NCBI GenBank assembly: GCA_028280345.1
Contig: JANQLY010000011.1
Coordinates: 186,001 to 250,000 of the forward strand
Direction of reading: 5' to 3'
Length of the DNA stretch: 64,000 bases
Source of the DNA: Pseudomonadales bacterium
GTDB taxonomy: Bacteria > Pseudomonadota > Gammaproteobacteria > Pseudomonadales > UBA7239
Position numbers and translations under genes: made by a program
In this document: positions 35,334 through 43,910 of the stretch, in pieces
Layout: each line of letters begins with the position of its first letter
Numbering within the stretch: position 1 is the first letter of the stretch
The notes under the pieces: model-generated
What the model was told of the DNA's origin: nothing
Database searches by the model: none
Seen by the model: only the letters and a program-made list of their open reading frames with translations

Positions 35334-36731
35334 TCAGTCGTTCTGAGCTTGTTCAAGTGCCTGTTTGAGTTTTTTGCGCAATGCCGCTTCGAGCACGATC
35401 ATATATTCTTCCACCACATCGTCGATAATTTCGACAATCTGCTGCGAAGACAGAGTAGGTGAAGGCGCTGTTGTTTCAGAGGGTGCTGCGGGGGCTGCTC
35501 CCGGTTCGGCTGGTGCTGCCGCTTGTTGCGTTTTTGCCGCCGGGGCAGGTTGCTCCGATTCCAGCAACTCATCGGCTTCGGCGATCATATCATCGAACAT
35601 CTGATCGAGTGCATCATCGTCAGGCTCCTGGTCAGATTCAAGTTCCTCGTCACTGATCAGTGGAGTGGTATCAGCGATGCTGGTGTTATCGGTGGTGACG
35701 GTATCCTGCCTGGGCGCCTGAGCAGTCTCGGGGACTTTTATTTCAGGGCTTCCAGGGGTGCCAATGGAATCACCCAAGCCAACGGCCTCAAGCATGGCCT
35801 CCGCACCATCTTCTCCATCGTCTTGTACAGCATCTGAAGCATGTGGTGTAGAAGAGGCCGGCGTATTAAACGGCGAATTCATATTGAACTCGATCGGCGT
35901 GTCCGATGGATTGTCCACTTCAACCATCGCTGTGGGTTTGTCGATGGTCGGGTTATCTTTTTCTACCGGTGGCGGTGCGGTTCGCCCGGGGTTTGGAGCC
36001 GGTGCGGATTCGGGTTTTGACTGAATTCTCTGCTTGGCCTTTTCGAGTCTGTCCTTAAGCTGATTGGTAAGGAACGGGTTTTCTTTTGAAGTAATAACCT
36101 CTTCCTCGAATAATGGGGCGTCGGCATTACTCTGGATTTTTTCTAGCAGGCTCGAGCCAATATCGGAACCTTCGGAGGCTGCAGGTTCGTGGTGTTCATC
36201 AAACGGCATTTCAGTTTGATGCTCTTCCCTGGCGGCAGCAACGGGATCAGGGGGGGGTGAGGCAGGTTCGTCAGTGATCAGCGGGATATCTTCCTCATCG
36301 TCATTATCAAGCTCTGTATCAAGAATAATTTCCTCATCGTCATCATCTGTCTCTGCCGGAGATTCGAGGCGATTTCTCGATGCCTTTGGAGAGAGTTCCA
36401 TGGCTTCGAGCTGAGCCAGAGCATCCTTAAGAGAATCTGCATCATTGTCGAGTGTGTGGCCATCACCGGAAGTTAAGACCGGTACTTCATCACCCTCGCC
36501 GCCGAGCACGGGAATATCGTCATCATCGCTGGAGAGAACCGGGATATCATCATCGTTGCTGAGTATAGGTGGGGCATCATCCAGGGTGGGGATGTCGTCA
36601 TCATTAGACAGTACCGGAATATCGTCATCGTCCGAGAGTGTAGGCACGTTGTCGTCCTCGTGGAGTAAACCTTTAATGGATTCCAGCTCGTTAAGCAGAG
36701 ATGCTTTCTGCTTATCCTCTTCTGTGGCCAT
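35334..36731 (-). CDS. Highly acidic repeat protein between holC and valS
   Basis: A 465-residue, very acidic and mostly disordered protein. Residues 28-87 hold seven imperfect copies of a D/E-rich unit ending IPVLS or similar (NVPTLS, DIPVLS, DIPTL, PPILS, DIPVLS, DIPVLG, EVPVLT). A Pro/Ala/Thr linker follows. The last 45 residues are a likely helix (SQQIVEIIDDVVEEYMIVLE) ending in a basic stretch. A shorter uncharacterised gene sits at the same place in Pseudomonas. There is no signal peptide. The C-terminal helix is the part most likely to be conserved; function unknown. Confidence 0.8.
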   Translation of the reverse strand: MATEEDKQKASLLNELESIKGLLHEDDNVPTLSDDDDIPVLSNDDDIPTLDDAPPILSNDDDIPVLSSDDDDIPVLGGEGDEVPVLTSGDGHTLDNDADSLKDALAQLEAMELSPKASRNRLESPAETDDDDEEIILDTELDNDDEEDIPLITDEPASPPPDPVAAAREEHQTEMPFDEHHEPAASEGSDIGSSLLEKIQSNADAPLFEEEVITSKENPFLTNQLKDRLEKAKQRIQSKPESAPAPNPGRTAPPPVEKDNPTIDKPTAMVEVDNPSDTPIEFNMNSPFNTPASSTPHASDAVQDDGEDGAEAMLEAVGLGDSIGTPGSPEIKVPETAQAPRQDTVTTDNTSIADTTPLISDEELESDQEPDDDALDQMFDDMIAEADELLESEQPAPAAKTQQAAAPAEPGAAPAAPSETTAPSPTLSSQQIVEIIDDVVEEYMIVLEAALRKKLKQALEQAQND

Positions 36732-36760
36732 GGTAAACCCTGCGGTGGTATTTATCCAGT

Positions 36761-37180
36761 TTATAGCTTGTGGGATTTTAAGGGATAACCCCGGTCCTGG
36801 TAAAATTTCCAGCGCTCGCGACTTGCCGTTAATTGCTGTGGCTCCTGACAGACAATTTCCGAGACGCGCTCAAAACGGCTGAAAAAGCCCGGAATCTCCA
36901 GTGCAAGATTAATCAATACATCGTGGTGGTCCCCCGGATCATCTTCACAGCTAATTTCAATCGGGGCCGGTTGTTTATCCGCGGCATTGTTGTGGGGTAA
37001 AAAACTCTCCGGTCGCGTTTGCCATAGCAACTGATCAAGGGCATTGGCCTGGGCTTCGCTGTCCGCATAGAGCAGCACGCGGTGGCCGAGGTTCCAGGCC
37101 TTCTCTGTGAGTTTGCAGGCAAACTGCAGGCGCTGTGCCTCGTCGGACAGGGGCAGGATATAAAAATCGACCCGGGTCAT
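36761..37180 (-). CDS. holC: DNA polymerase III subunit chi
   Basis: Clamp-loader accessory protein of 139 residues that links the gamma complex to SSB through psi. The family pattern is clear: VDFYILPLSDEAQRLQFACKLTEKAWNLGHRVLLYA, LLWQTRPESFLPHN and the C-terminal SRERWKFYQDRGYPLKSHKL. It lies directly downstream of pepA (12 bases), the standard pairing. The probable psi partner is at 11163-11939. Confidence 0.95.
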   Translation of the reverse strand: MTRVDFYILPLSDEAQRLQFACKLTEKAWNLGHRVLLYADSEAQANALDQLLWQTRPESFLPHNNAADKQPAPIEISCEDDPGDHHDVLINLALEIPGFFSRFERVSEIVCQEPQQLTASRERWKFYQDRGYPLKSHKL

Positions 37181-37192
37181 CGCTTTGGGTAT

Positions 37193-38713
37193 CTAGCGTG
37201 AGGTTTTTTTGCCGCCGCGGCGCCCTTTACCGGACTGACGGATCAGATATTCACTGAGCAGCGCAACCGGGCGCCCGGTGGCGCCTTTATTGCCGCCGCT
37301 GTTCCAGGCTGTGCCTGCAATATCGAGGTGGGCCCAGGCGTACTTTTTAGTAAAGCGGGCGAGAAAGCACGCAGCGGTAACACTGCCTGCATTGCGCCCG
37401 CCGATATTGGCCATGTCGGCAAAGTTACTTTTTAACTGCTTGTCGTACTCTGGCCACAGCGGCATGTGCCAGGCTTTGTCGTTGACGGCCTGGCCACAGT
37501 CGAGCAGCTCGCCGGCAAGTTTGTCATCGTTGCTGTATAGACCGTGCGCATGGTTACCAAGTGCAACCACGCAGGCGCCAGTCAGGGTGGCAATATCAAT
37601 CACAGACTGTGGTTTGAATTGCTCGGCGTAAGTTAATGCGTCGCATAAAACCAGCCGTCCTTCCGCATCAGTGTTAAGCACTTCAATCGTTTGTCCACTC
37701 ATTGAAGTGACAATATCACCGGGTTTGGTAGCCTGACCACTTGGCATATTTTCTGCAGCAGCAACAATACACACAAGATTAATAGGCAGCTTAAGCGCGA
37801 GTACAGTATTGAGTACACCAAACACACTGGCCGCACCACACATATCAAATTTCATTTCGTCCATGCCGGCACCGGGCTTAAGACTGATGCCGCCGCTGTC
37901 AAACGTAATGCCTTTGCCGACGAGAATGTGCGGGCGTTGGCTTTTGGCAGCACCCTGGTATTGCATCACAATCATGCGTGCAGGTTCTACTGTGCCGGCA
38001 GTAACTGACAAAAAGGAGCCCATGCCGAGGTCCTGCATCTGTTTTTCCGACAGTATTCTACTGCTTAGAGCCGGGTGTTTGCGTGCCAGTTTACGCGCTT
38101 CACTTGCAAGGTAGTTCGGTGTGCAGGCATTGCCAGGCATATTGCCGAGATCACGCGCCACCCCCATGCCTTTGGCGATGGCGAGGCCGGTAGTCAGTGC
38201 CTGATTCAGGCCCCGGTTATAGGCCTGGCTTGAGCTGGCATAGGTCACCTGTTTGAGGGATTTGTGGCGGGTTCTTTTTGATTTGAATTGATCGAAATGG
38301 TAGCTGCTCAGTGCCAGTGTGGTGGCGACACGCTGAGCCTGCCAATTGCGGTCCTTGCCTGCAACCGATAGTTCATCAAAAAAGACGGTAATTTTTTCGA
38401 GCTTTTTACCCTTGATCAGGTGGGTAATCTTGCCAAGCAGGGTGTTGAATTGCGCTTCGGACATTTTGCCTTTAGGGCCACAGCCTACAAGCAATACACG
38501 TTCGGCTTTGACACTGTCTATCAGGGGCAATAATACCGATTCGCCGTGTTTGCCGCTGATATCCTCCCGCTTTAACAGTGCTTTAAGGCTGCCACCGCTG
38601 GCGCTGTTGATAGCACGGGCGGAGGAGGATAGTTTCCCGCCTTCAAATACAGGTACAATGGCGCATTGAGTGAGGGTGGTAACGGGATCGAGGGTCTTGC
38701 TAGTAAATTTCAT
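37193..38713 (-). CDS. pepA: Leucyl aminopeptidase PepA
   Basis: Dinuclear-metal M17 aminopeptidase of 506 residues that also acts as a DNA-binding factor in some species. The catalytic C-terminal half shows VGKGITFDSGGISLKPG, MKFDMCGAASV and the signature NTDAEGRLVLCDAL. The ATG at 38713 matches the E. coli protein start; the longer frame adds 26 residues. It is divergent from lptF, a linkage conserved in many gammaproteobacteria. Confidence 0.96.
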   Translation of the reverse strand: MKFTSKTLDPVTTLTQCAIVPVFEGGKLSSSARAINSASGGSLKALLKREDISGKHGESVLLPLIDSVKAERVLLVGCGPKGKMSEAQFNTLLGKITHLIKGKKLEKITVFFDELSVAGKDRNWQAQRVATTLALSSYHFDQFKSKRTRHKSLKQVTYASSSQAYNRGLNQALTTGLAIAKGMGVARDLGNMPGNACTPNYLASEARKLARKHPALSSRILSEKQMQDLGMGSFLSVTAGTVEPARMIVMQYQGAAKSQRPHILVGKGITFDSGGISLKPGAGMDEMKFDMCGAASVFGVLNTVLALKLPINLVCIVAAAENMPSGQATKPGDIVTSMSGQTIEVLNTDAEGRLVLCDALTYAEQFKPQSVIDIATLTGACVVALGNHAHGLYSNDDKLAGELLDCGQAVNDKAWHMPLWPEYDKQLKSNFADMANIGGRNAGSVTAACFLARFTKKYAWAHLDIAGTAWNSGGNKGATGRPVALLSEYLIRQSGKGRRGGKKTSR

Positions 38714-38856
38714 CCGAGCTCCGCAGAGTGTTGACAGAGGAAACCAGTGATAAACCGGCTTGTTGTTAATAAGCTGAAACGCGTTGAGCAAAAATGCCGC
38801 GTTCAGCGAAGGTACATAGTGTACGTGAACTTGTATATTTCACAAAGGACTGCGCC

Positions 38857-39948
38857 GTGATTATTACACGCTATCTGAGCCGGGAAATTCTGTTTAATAC
38901 TGCGGCGGTCAGCCTTGTACTGTTATTGATCTTGCTCAGTGCGCGTTTTGTCAAATACCTTGCCGATGCGGCAGCCGGGCGGCTTGATCCGGGTATTCTG
39001 TTTTCGATTATTCTCTACCGGGTACCGGGATTTCTGGAATTGATCCTGCCTTTGAGTCTGTTTATTTCGCTGTTGTTGGTATTTGGCCGTCTCTACCTGG
39101 ATAACGAAATTCGTGTGATGTTCGCTGCGGGTATGACGCGTTTGCAATTGCTTGGCAAAGCCATGGTGCCGGTAAGTTTTGTCGCTGTCGCCGTTGCGGT
39201 GACCAGTTTGTACATTACGCCAGAAGGCCTTGCCCGCGTTGAACTTATGCTCAGTGAGCAAAAAAATCGCAGCGAGCTTGATTCGCTTCAGCAGGGGCAG
39301 TTTCAGCGTTTGCGTGGCGGGCGCGGTGTCATTTATACAGAAGCGTACGATAGCGATGAAAAGCAAATGCGCGGTGTGTATATTTTTCAACGCGACTATG
39401 GGGGGCAATCCCATGAGGTAGTGCTTGTGGCTGATCAGGGGGCTCAGCAACAAGCTGAAAACGGACGCTTTATTGTCTTGAGTGAAGGCAATCGCTATCG
39501 TTTTTTTCAGGCTGAGCAGGTGTTTGAGCGCATTGACTACGAGCGCTATGGGCAACGTATTCACACCCGTGAAGAGGAAAGCCAACAGCGTAAACTCGAG
39601 CAGGATGCTTTGCCGACACGTTATTTGATGAATTCAGCCGAGCTTGAACACAAGGCTGCTTTGCAATGGCGCATTTCTGTTGCTCTGTTAGTGCCAATCA
39701 TTGCGTTACTGGCGATTGCCCTGAGTAAAACTGAGCCGCGCCAGGGGCGATATGCAAAGCTGTTTCCGGCGATTCTGATTTACCTGTTTTATCTTGTATT
39801 GCTCAATGTGGCGCGTCAGCAAGTTAGCGGGGGTGGTTTGCCACCGGAAATTGGTTTGTGGCCAGTTCATGGCATCTTTCTGCTGTTGGCGATTGTGCTG
39901 TTTAATTTTGGCAATATCCAACGCATGTTACGGCGAGAAAAAAGGTAA
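38857..39948 (+). CDS. lptF: LPS export ABC transporter permease LptF
   Basis: Inner-membrane permease of 363 residues, half of the LptB2FG extractor. It has six membrane segments in two groups of three, with a large periplasmic jellyroll domain between (about residues 125-265). The start is the GTG at 38857, preceded by AAAGGAC; it gives the typical VIITRYLSREILFNTAAV opening. lptG follows after six bases. Confidence 0.95.
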   Translation: MIITRYLSREILFNTAAVSLVLLLILLSARFVKYLADAAAGRLDPGILFSIILYRVPGFLELILPLSLFISLLLVFGRLYLDNEIRVMFAAGMTRLQLLGKAMVPVSFVAVAVAVTSLYITPEGLARVELMLSEQKNRSELDSLQQGQFQRLRGGRGVIYTEAYDSDEKQMRGVYIFQRDYGGQSHEVVLVADQGAQQQAENGRFIVLSEGNRYRFFQAEQVFERIDYERYGQRIHTREEESQQRKLEQDALPTRYLMNSAELEHKAALQWRISVALLVPIIALLAIALSKTEPRQGRYAKLFPAILIYLFYLVLLNVARQQVSGGGLPPEIGLWPVHGIFLLLAIVLFNFGNIQRMLRREKR

Positions 39949-39954
39949 CTGCTT

Positions 39955-41001
39955 GTGAGACAAATTCGCCGCTATTTTATGAATACCAATCTACAAGCCA
40001 TTCTGATTGTGATGGCGATTTTGATTGTACTGAACTTTCTATCGGTCATTGTGGATCAGTCGGGAGATATTGAAGGCGATTACAATTTTGTTCAGGTACT
40101 GCTCTATGCGTTGTGGCGCATTCCGGGCTTTATTGATGACAACATCGTTTTTGCTGCATTGATTGGCTGTCTTATTGGGCTGGGTATGCTGGCGACGAGT
40201 AATGAACTGACAGTGATTCGTGCCAGTGGTGTTTCGCTTAAACGTATTCTGTGGCTTGTGATGCGCCCGGTGTTAGTTGTGATTGTGCTTGGCATGGGGG
40301 TAGGAGAGTTGTCCTCTTATACAGATCGTATTGCCGAAGGATCCCGGGCGTTGGCTCTGCAGGGTACTCGACAGGAATGGCAGGTGTGGAACCGGGAAGA
40401 GAATGAATTTATTCGTTTTGATACGGTGTTACCCAATGGCAAGGTTTACGGTATTGCGCGCTTTGCTTTTGAGGGGCGGCAGCTTGTTTCTATTCAGTAT
40501 GCGCGAGAGGGAACTTACGAGCGCTCCAGTTGGTTGATGGAAGGGGTGGAAACCCATTACTTCAAGGATGATTTTACCTTTGTAGATAAACAGCAAACGG
40601 AACGCTGGCAAACCCGCCTGACCCCGGAAATGCTGACCTATTTGTCGACAGAGCCAGAAAATCTTACGATGCCTGAGTTATATCGCTATGCGGCGTTTCT
40701 CTCTGAACAGGAAGTGGATAACAGAAGCTATTGGCTGTCGTTTTGGAAAAAAATTGCCCGTCCGCTGGAAATATTTAGCTTGATACTCATTGCTATTTCA
40801 TTTGTTTTTGGTCCACTGCGTCAGGTAACAATGGGGTATCGCATATTTAGTGGTGTGATTGTTGGTGTGGTGTTTCAAACTATACAGGATATATCTGGCG
40901 CCTCGAGTCTGGTGTTTGGTTTTAGTCCGCTGCTAGCGGTACTTGTGCCGATCCTTGCGTGTTGTGCGATTGGTCTGGGCTTGTTAAGCCGTGTGCGCTA
41001 G
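39955..41001 (+). CDS. lptG: LPS export ABC transporter permease LptG
   Basis: Partner permease of LptF, 348 residues, with the same six-segment plan and periplasmic domain. It starts at a GTG at 39955 (RQIRRYFMNTNLQAILIVM). Typical C-terminal pattern: FGPLRQVTMGYRIFSGVIVGVVFQTIQDISG. It overlaps the convergent RDD gene by four bases at the stop codons. Confidence 0.95.
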   Translation: MRQIRRYFMNTNLQAILIVMAILIVLNFLSVIVDQSGDIEGDYNFVQVLLYALWRIPGFIDDNIVFAALIGCLIGLGMLATSNELTVIRASGVSLKRILWLVMRPVLVVIVLGMGVGELSSYTDRIAEGSRALALQGTRQEWQVWNREENEFIRFDTVLPNGKVYGIARFAFEGRQLVSIQYAREGTYERSSWLMEGVETHYFKDDFTFVDKQQTERWQTRLTPEMLTYLSTEPENLTMPELYRYAAFLSEQEVDNRSYWLSFWKKIARPLEIFSLILIAISFVFGPLRQVTMGYRIFSGVIVGVVFQTIQDISGASSLVFGFSPLLAVLVPILACCAIGLGLLSRVR

Positions 41002-41459
41002 TCTTTTTTTCTCTTCGGTAACAATACAACACGGGTATTGGAAGCAATATCCGGCCAGCTACGTTTGGCTTTGCCCAGTGCCCACCAGTAACCGAGACCA
41101 CCGCACAGAAGTGCAACAGGTGCGACGATAAAGCGTAGCAGGGCCTGCTTGGCGGTCACGATAGAACCATCGAGCTGTTCGACACGCAAGCGCCACGCTT
41201 GCATGCCTAGCGTCTGACCGTTGCGACTCCAGAACCAGTAGAAAAACAGATATAGAGACGCGAAGATTCCAAGCAGCATTAACGGGTCGCCGCCAGCAGT
41301 GCTCGACTGTTCAATATGCGCGGCACCAAAGATTTGCACTTTTACAAACACGTGGATGGCTGCGTAGAACATTGTAATCGCCACTACAAGAAAGGAATCG
41401 TAGACCATCGCGAACAGACGGCGCCATAAAGGAGCAAGGGGGTGGTGTATTTCGCTCAT
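40998..41459 (-). CDS. RDD family membrane protein
   Basis: A 153-residue inner-membrane protein of the RDD family with about three hydrophobic segments. The opening APLWRRLFAMVYDSFLVVAI carries the R-D pattern, and NGQTLGMQAWRLRVEQLDG is the second signature. Function is unproven; some members are linked to ion exchange. The ATG at 41459 gives the usual N-terminus. It is convergent with lptG, an arrangement common in Pseudomonas and relatives. Confidence 0.88.
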   Translation of the reverse strand: MSEIHHPLAPLWRRLFAMVYDSFLVVAITMFYAAIHVFVKVQIFGAAHIEQSSTAGGDPLMLLGIFASLYLFFYWFWSRNGQTLGMQAWRLRVEQLDGSIVTAKQALLRFIVAPVALLCGGLGYWWALGKAKRSWPDIASNTRVVLLPKRKKD

Positions 41460-41535
41460 GCTGAGGGTGGTGGGGTTGTTTGACTGGGCGCAGTTTAACA
41501 TTCAGGAGGGGGGTTATCACCCTTGCAGGGCGGTT

Positions 41536-41997
41536 GTTACTTTTGGAGGCCCCAAAAGTAACCAAAAGGGCCTGCTCCTGAATCGCAACCCTGCGGGTGC
41601 CCTCATTACGCCAGTTTTTCCGGGGTCGGCCTGATTCGCTCCTGCTCACCAGGCCTAAATTTGCGTCCTGCAAATTTACCCTGGAAAAACCGGCTCCGTT
41701 CGGTTGCTCATAAGTCGCGAACTCTCCATAACCTGCCAAATTGGTTAATGGTATGAAATAACATTATTCAATGTTTTATCTACCAATACTCCCCATCTCT
41801 ACAGAGTGACTATTTTTGGAACAATCACCAGAGCTTAAATGAAAGGGGTGAATTTTCAGGAGAAAATTCAGGTCGACATCGCGGAAGGACGCGCATTGAG
41901 GCCGACCCCGTCATTTAAGCGGCCGACGTAAGACGCGGACTATCCTCCCCGCACTTTCTTTTGGTAACTTTTCTTTGTGCGCGCAAAGAAAAGTTAC
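41536..41997. repeat. Two diverged copies of a structured noncoding repeat, facing each other
   Basis: The left copy (about 41536-41690) and the right copy (about 41845-41997, reversed) share three landmarks in the same order. First is a terminal hairpin with GTTAC/GTAAC arms next to ACCAAAAG (41536-41562 and 41964-41997, the latter a perfect 14-bp stem). Second is an 11-bp exact match GGGGTCGGCCT (41622-41632; reverse at 41899-41909). Third is a short hairpin around TCCTG or its complement (41657-41677 and 41850-41869). The centre is AT-rich and unrelated. No transposase is present. Confidence 0.75.
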
Positions 41998-42003
41998 TCG
42001 CCC

Positions 42004-42024
42004 AACAAGGGCGAAGCCCTTGTT
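42004..42024. repeat. Perfect 9-bp inverted repeat beside the facing repeats
   Basis: AACAAGGGC, loop GAA, GCCCTTGTT. It begins seven bases after the right end of the repeat pair and 54 bases from the stop of the envelope protein gene on minus. It has no T-tract on either side. Confidence 0.7.
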
Positions 42025-42077
42025 AACCCCATATGGGAAATATGAAAAATAGCAAACCCCGCCCGACAGGGCAAACC

Positions 42078-42554
42078 TCAAAACGTATATTTAAGCCGCA
42101 GCTTGATCTCGTCATCCGATACACGAAGGTTGTAATTAACCCCACCCTGTATTGTGCCTGAGCCATTGCTATCGGGTACGAGGTGATTCTCCGAATAGTG
42201 CCTGTCCTTGATGGTCTGCCAGTAGTCTTTGGCCATGATCTGCGCCATGCGACTGAATACACCCATTCCTGAGCGGTAGTTTTGCTCTTCGGCGCCGCTG
42301 AGCCAGTAGTAATTCAGCAGGCGCTGGGTAGTGTTATTAGAACTGTCGGTTAAAAACTGCGCCGAAATTTCCAGTGACAGATTGTCCATATACTTGATGT
42401 CTGCTGTGGAGTGATAAAAAAACTCTACCTGGCTATTGGGTTGTGGAAACAATGGAATACCATCGTCTGCGTGGGCGAAACAACACAATAGCAGGGTGGT
42501 AGACAAGAGACATAAGCGTGCTTGTGCGAGAGTTATGAGTGGAGGGAAACTCAT
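42078..42554 (-). CDS. Exported protein of unknown function, possibly outer membrane
   Basis: A 158-residue protein not assigned to any family. A signal peptide is clear (residues 1 to about 30, LCLLSTTLLLCCFAHA, cleavage before DDGIPLF). The mature part has alternating strands and ends LRLKYTF, with a C-terminal phenylalanine as in outer-membrane beta-barrel proteins, though it is short for a barrel. The ATG at 42554 is chosen for its excellent AAGGAGG ribosome site and because it begins the signal peptide. It stands alone between the noncoding repeats and the YkgJ-type gene. Confidence 0.7.
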   Translation of the reverse strand: MSFPPLITLAQARLCLLSTTLLLCCFAHADDGIPLFPQPNSQVEFFYHSTADIKYMDNLSLEISAQFLTDSSNNTTQRLLNYYWLSGAEEQNYRSGMGVFSRMAQIMAKDYWQTIKDRHYSENHLVPDSNGSGTIQGGVNYNLRVSDDEIKLRLKYTF

Positions 42555-42704
42555 CTTCGGCCTCCTTATTATTGTCAAGCTCGCTTTTATAGTGGGGGTC
42601 CCAGAGGGGATGGGCAAGACTTACAAGAGAAGGCTTTATTCTAAAAAAACTGATTTTTAAGAGATAAAGTAAATAAAAAATTCTTTTTCCGGATGTTTGT
42701 CCGG

Positions 42705-42738
42705 CAAAAAAGCCGCTATAGCAGGGCTGTAGCGGCTT
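42705..42738 (-). terminator. Rho-independent terminator after the YkgJ-type gene
   Basis: A 9-bp stem (AAGCCGCTA at 42710-42718 with TAGCGGCTT at 42730-42738) followed on minus by a run of six Ts (42710-42705). It is 50 bases downstream of the stop at 42788. A second small hairpin (CCGGA/TCCGG, 42689-42704) follows. Confidence 0.88.
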
Positions 42739-42787
42739 ATTGGTAAGTAACTCAAGTACTGTATTTTGAGTCGGGCAAGTAAACTTT

Positions 42788-43195
42788 TTAGTTCTTTTTT
42801 TCAAATTTTTTGTAACGCTTTTTCCAGCCCTTGAATTTCTTTTTACAGTATTTTTCAAGGTCTTCCGGCTTGCCAAAGAAGAGATCAGCGGTCTCTTCGG
42901 TGCTTTCATCATATTCACAAAAATCGTTTTCGTGCTCGCGGCAAATTATTGGGCGTGTTTCGTAAATACCGCAGCGACCATCGGGTTGCAGGTTCAGGCA
43001 ATAATTGAGAATTTTCATAAACCAACTGCCATCTTCTTTATAAAATTGCACATCGTGGTGATAGAGCTGCCACAGCATCGTATCAAAATCGTAAATGCTG
43101 CGCGGAGTGTCAACTTCCTGGGTGATATAGGTACAGCAGATAGAGCTTGTGCACAGGTCGCACTTGTCGATGGTATCAGTGGACTGCTTTGCCAT
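42788..43195 (-). CDS. YkgJ-family cysteine cluster protein
   Basis: A 135-residue soluble protein of the CxxCxxxxC zinc/iron-chelating family. Cysteines lie at the N-terminus (KCDLCTSSICCTY), in the middle (YCLNLQPDGRCGIYETRPIICR) and near residue 93 (DFCEYD). The C-terminus is strongly Lys-rich. The family is widely conserved and probably binds a metal; no reaction is established. It is 48 bases downstream of the rnt stop and may share its message, ending at the terminator near 42720. Confidence 0.85.
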   Translation of the reverse strand: MAKQSTDTIDKCDLCTSSICCTYITQEVDTPRSIYDFDTMLWQLYHHDVQFYKEDGSWFMKILNYCLNLQPDGRCGIYETRPIICREHENDFCEYDESTEETADLFFGKPEDLEKYCKKKFKGWKKRYKKFEKKN

Positions 43196-43243
43196 GAAAT
43201 TTCCCCGCTTAAAAGTAAAAGTGCCGTTTAACAGGAGAGTCGG

Positions 43244-43885
43244 TTAAAAAACCGGCCAGTCTTCCTGGAATCCAACCTGTTTTTGCCACAAGTTGACAAT
43301 AGTACAAAATAACTCGGCGGTTTTCCTGGTGTCATAGGCTGCGGCATGTGCTTCCCTATTGCTGAATGCGATACCGGCAGCATCGCATGCTTTAGCCAGT
43401 ACAGTCTGGCCATAGGCGAGTCCTGCGAGGCTAACGGTATCAAAGCAGGAAAACGGATGAAACGGGTTGCGTTTGACATTGCAGCGTTCAGCGGCGGCCA
43501 TGAGAAAACCGTGATCAAAGTGAGCATTGTGAGCGACCACAATCGCGCGACTACAATCAAAACGCTTCACCATTTTACGTACCTGTTGAAAGCAGTCATC
43601 AATCGCATTCTGCTCGCTGACAGCGTTGCGTGCCGGATCATCGGGGTCAATGCCATTAAAATCTAGTGCTGCCTTATCAAGGTTTGCGCCGGCAAACGGA
43701 GTAATCGCGTAGTCGATGGTTTTGCAGACCATGAAGTCGCCGTTATCATCGAGATCAACAAAAGCAGCAGAGAGTTCCAGCAAAGCGTCAGTCTGGCTAT
43801 TAAAGCCGCCAGTTTCCACGTCAATTACCACAGGATAAAAACCGCGGAAGCGTTGTGACAACGGGTGAGGGTCGGTTGCACTCAA
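43244..43885 (-). CDS. rnt: Ribonuclease T
   Basis: DEDD 3'-5' exoribonuclease of about 213 residues that trims tRNA and other stable RNA 3' ends. The first exonuclease motif is [13 protein letters not shown]; the last is [13 protein letters not shown] with the catalytic His and Asp. The start is probably the TTG at 43885, which has an AGG at good spacing and places the first motif as in E. coli; an ORF from 43948 would overlap pyrC. It follows pyrC by 25 bases, as in Pseudomonas. Confidence 0.93.
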   Translation of the reverse strand: MSATDPHPLSQRFRGFYPVVIDVETGGFNSQTDALLELSAAFVDLDDNGDFMVCKTIDYAITPFAGANLDKAALDFNGIDPDDPARNAVSEQNAIDDCFQQVRKMVKRFDCSRAIVVAHNAHFDHGFLMAAAERCNVKRNPFHPFSCFDTVSLAGLAYGQTVLAKACDAAGIAFSNREAHAAAYDTRKTAELFCTIVNLWQKQVGFQEDWPVF

Positions 43886-43910
43886 AATACCTGGTCCTGT
43901 TATGTTGTAT

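Noticed and set aside
41311..41739. 142-residue open frame across the RDD start and the left noncoding repeat
   Set aside because: It overlaps the RDD gene in another frame and reads through hairpins; composition and lack of a ribosome site point to a chance frame.
41536..41997. Insertion sequence or MITE
   Set aside because: The facing repeats lack a transposase, matching short target duplications and clean terminal repeats; kept as repeats of unknown type.
42004..42024. Terminator for the minus-strand envelope protein gene
   Set aside because: The stem is perfect but no T-run follows on minus.
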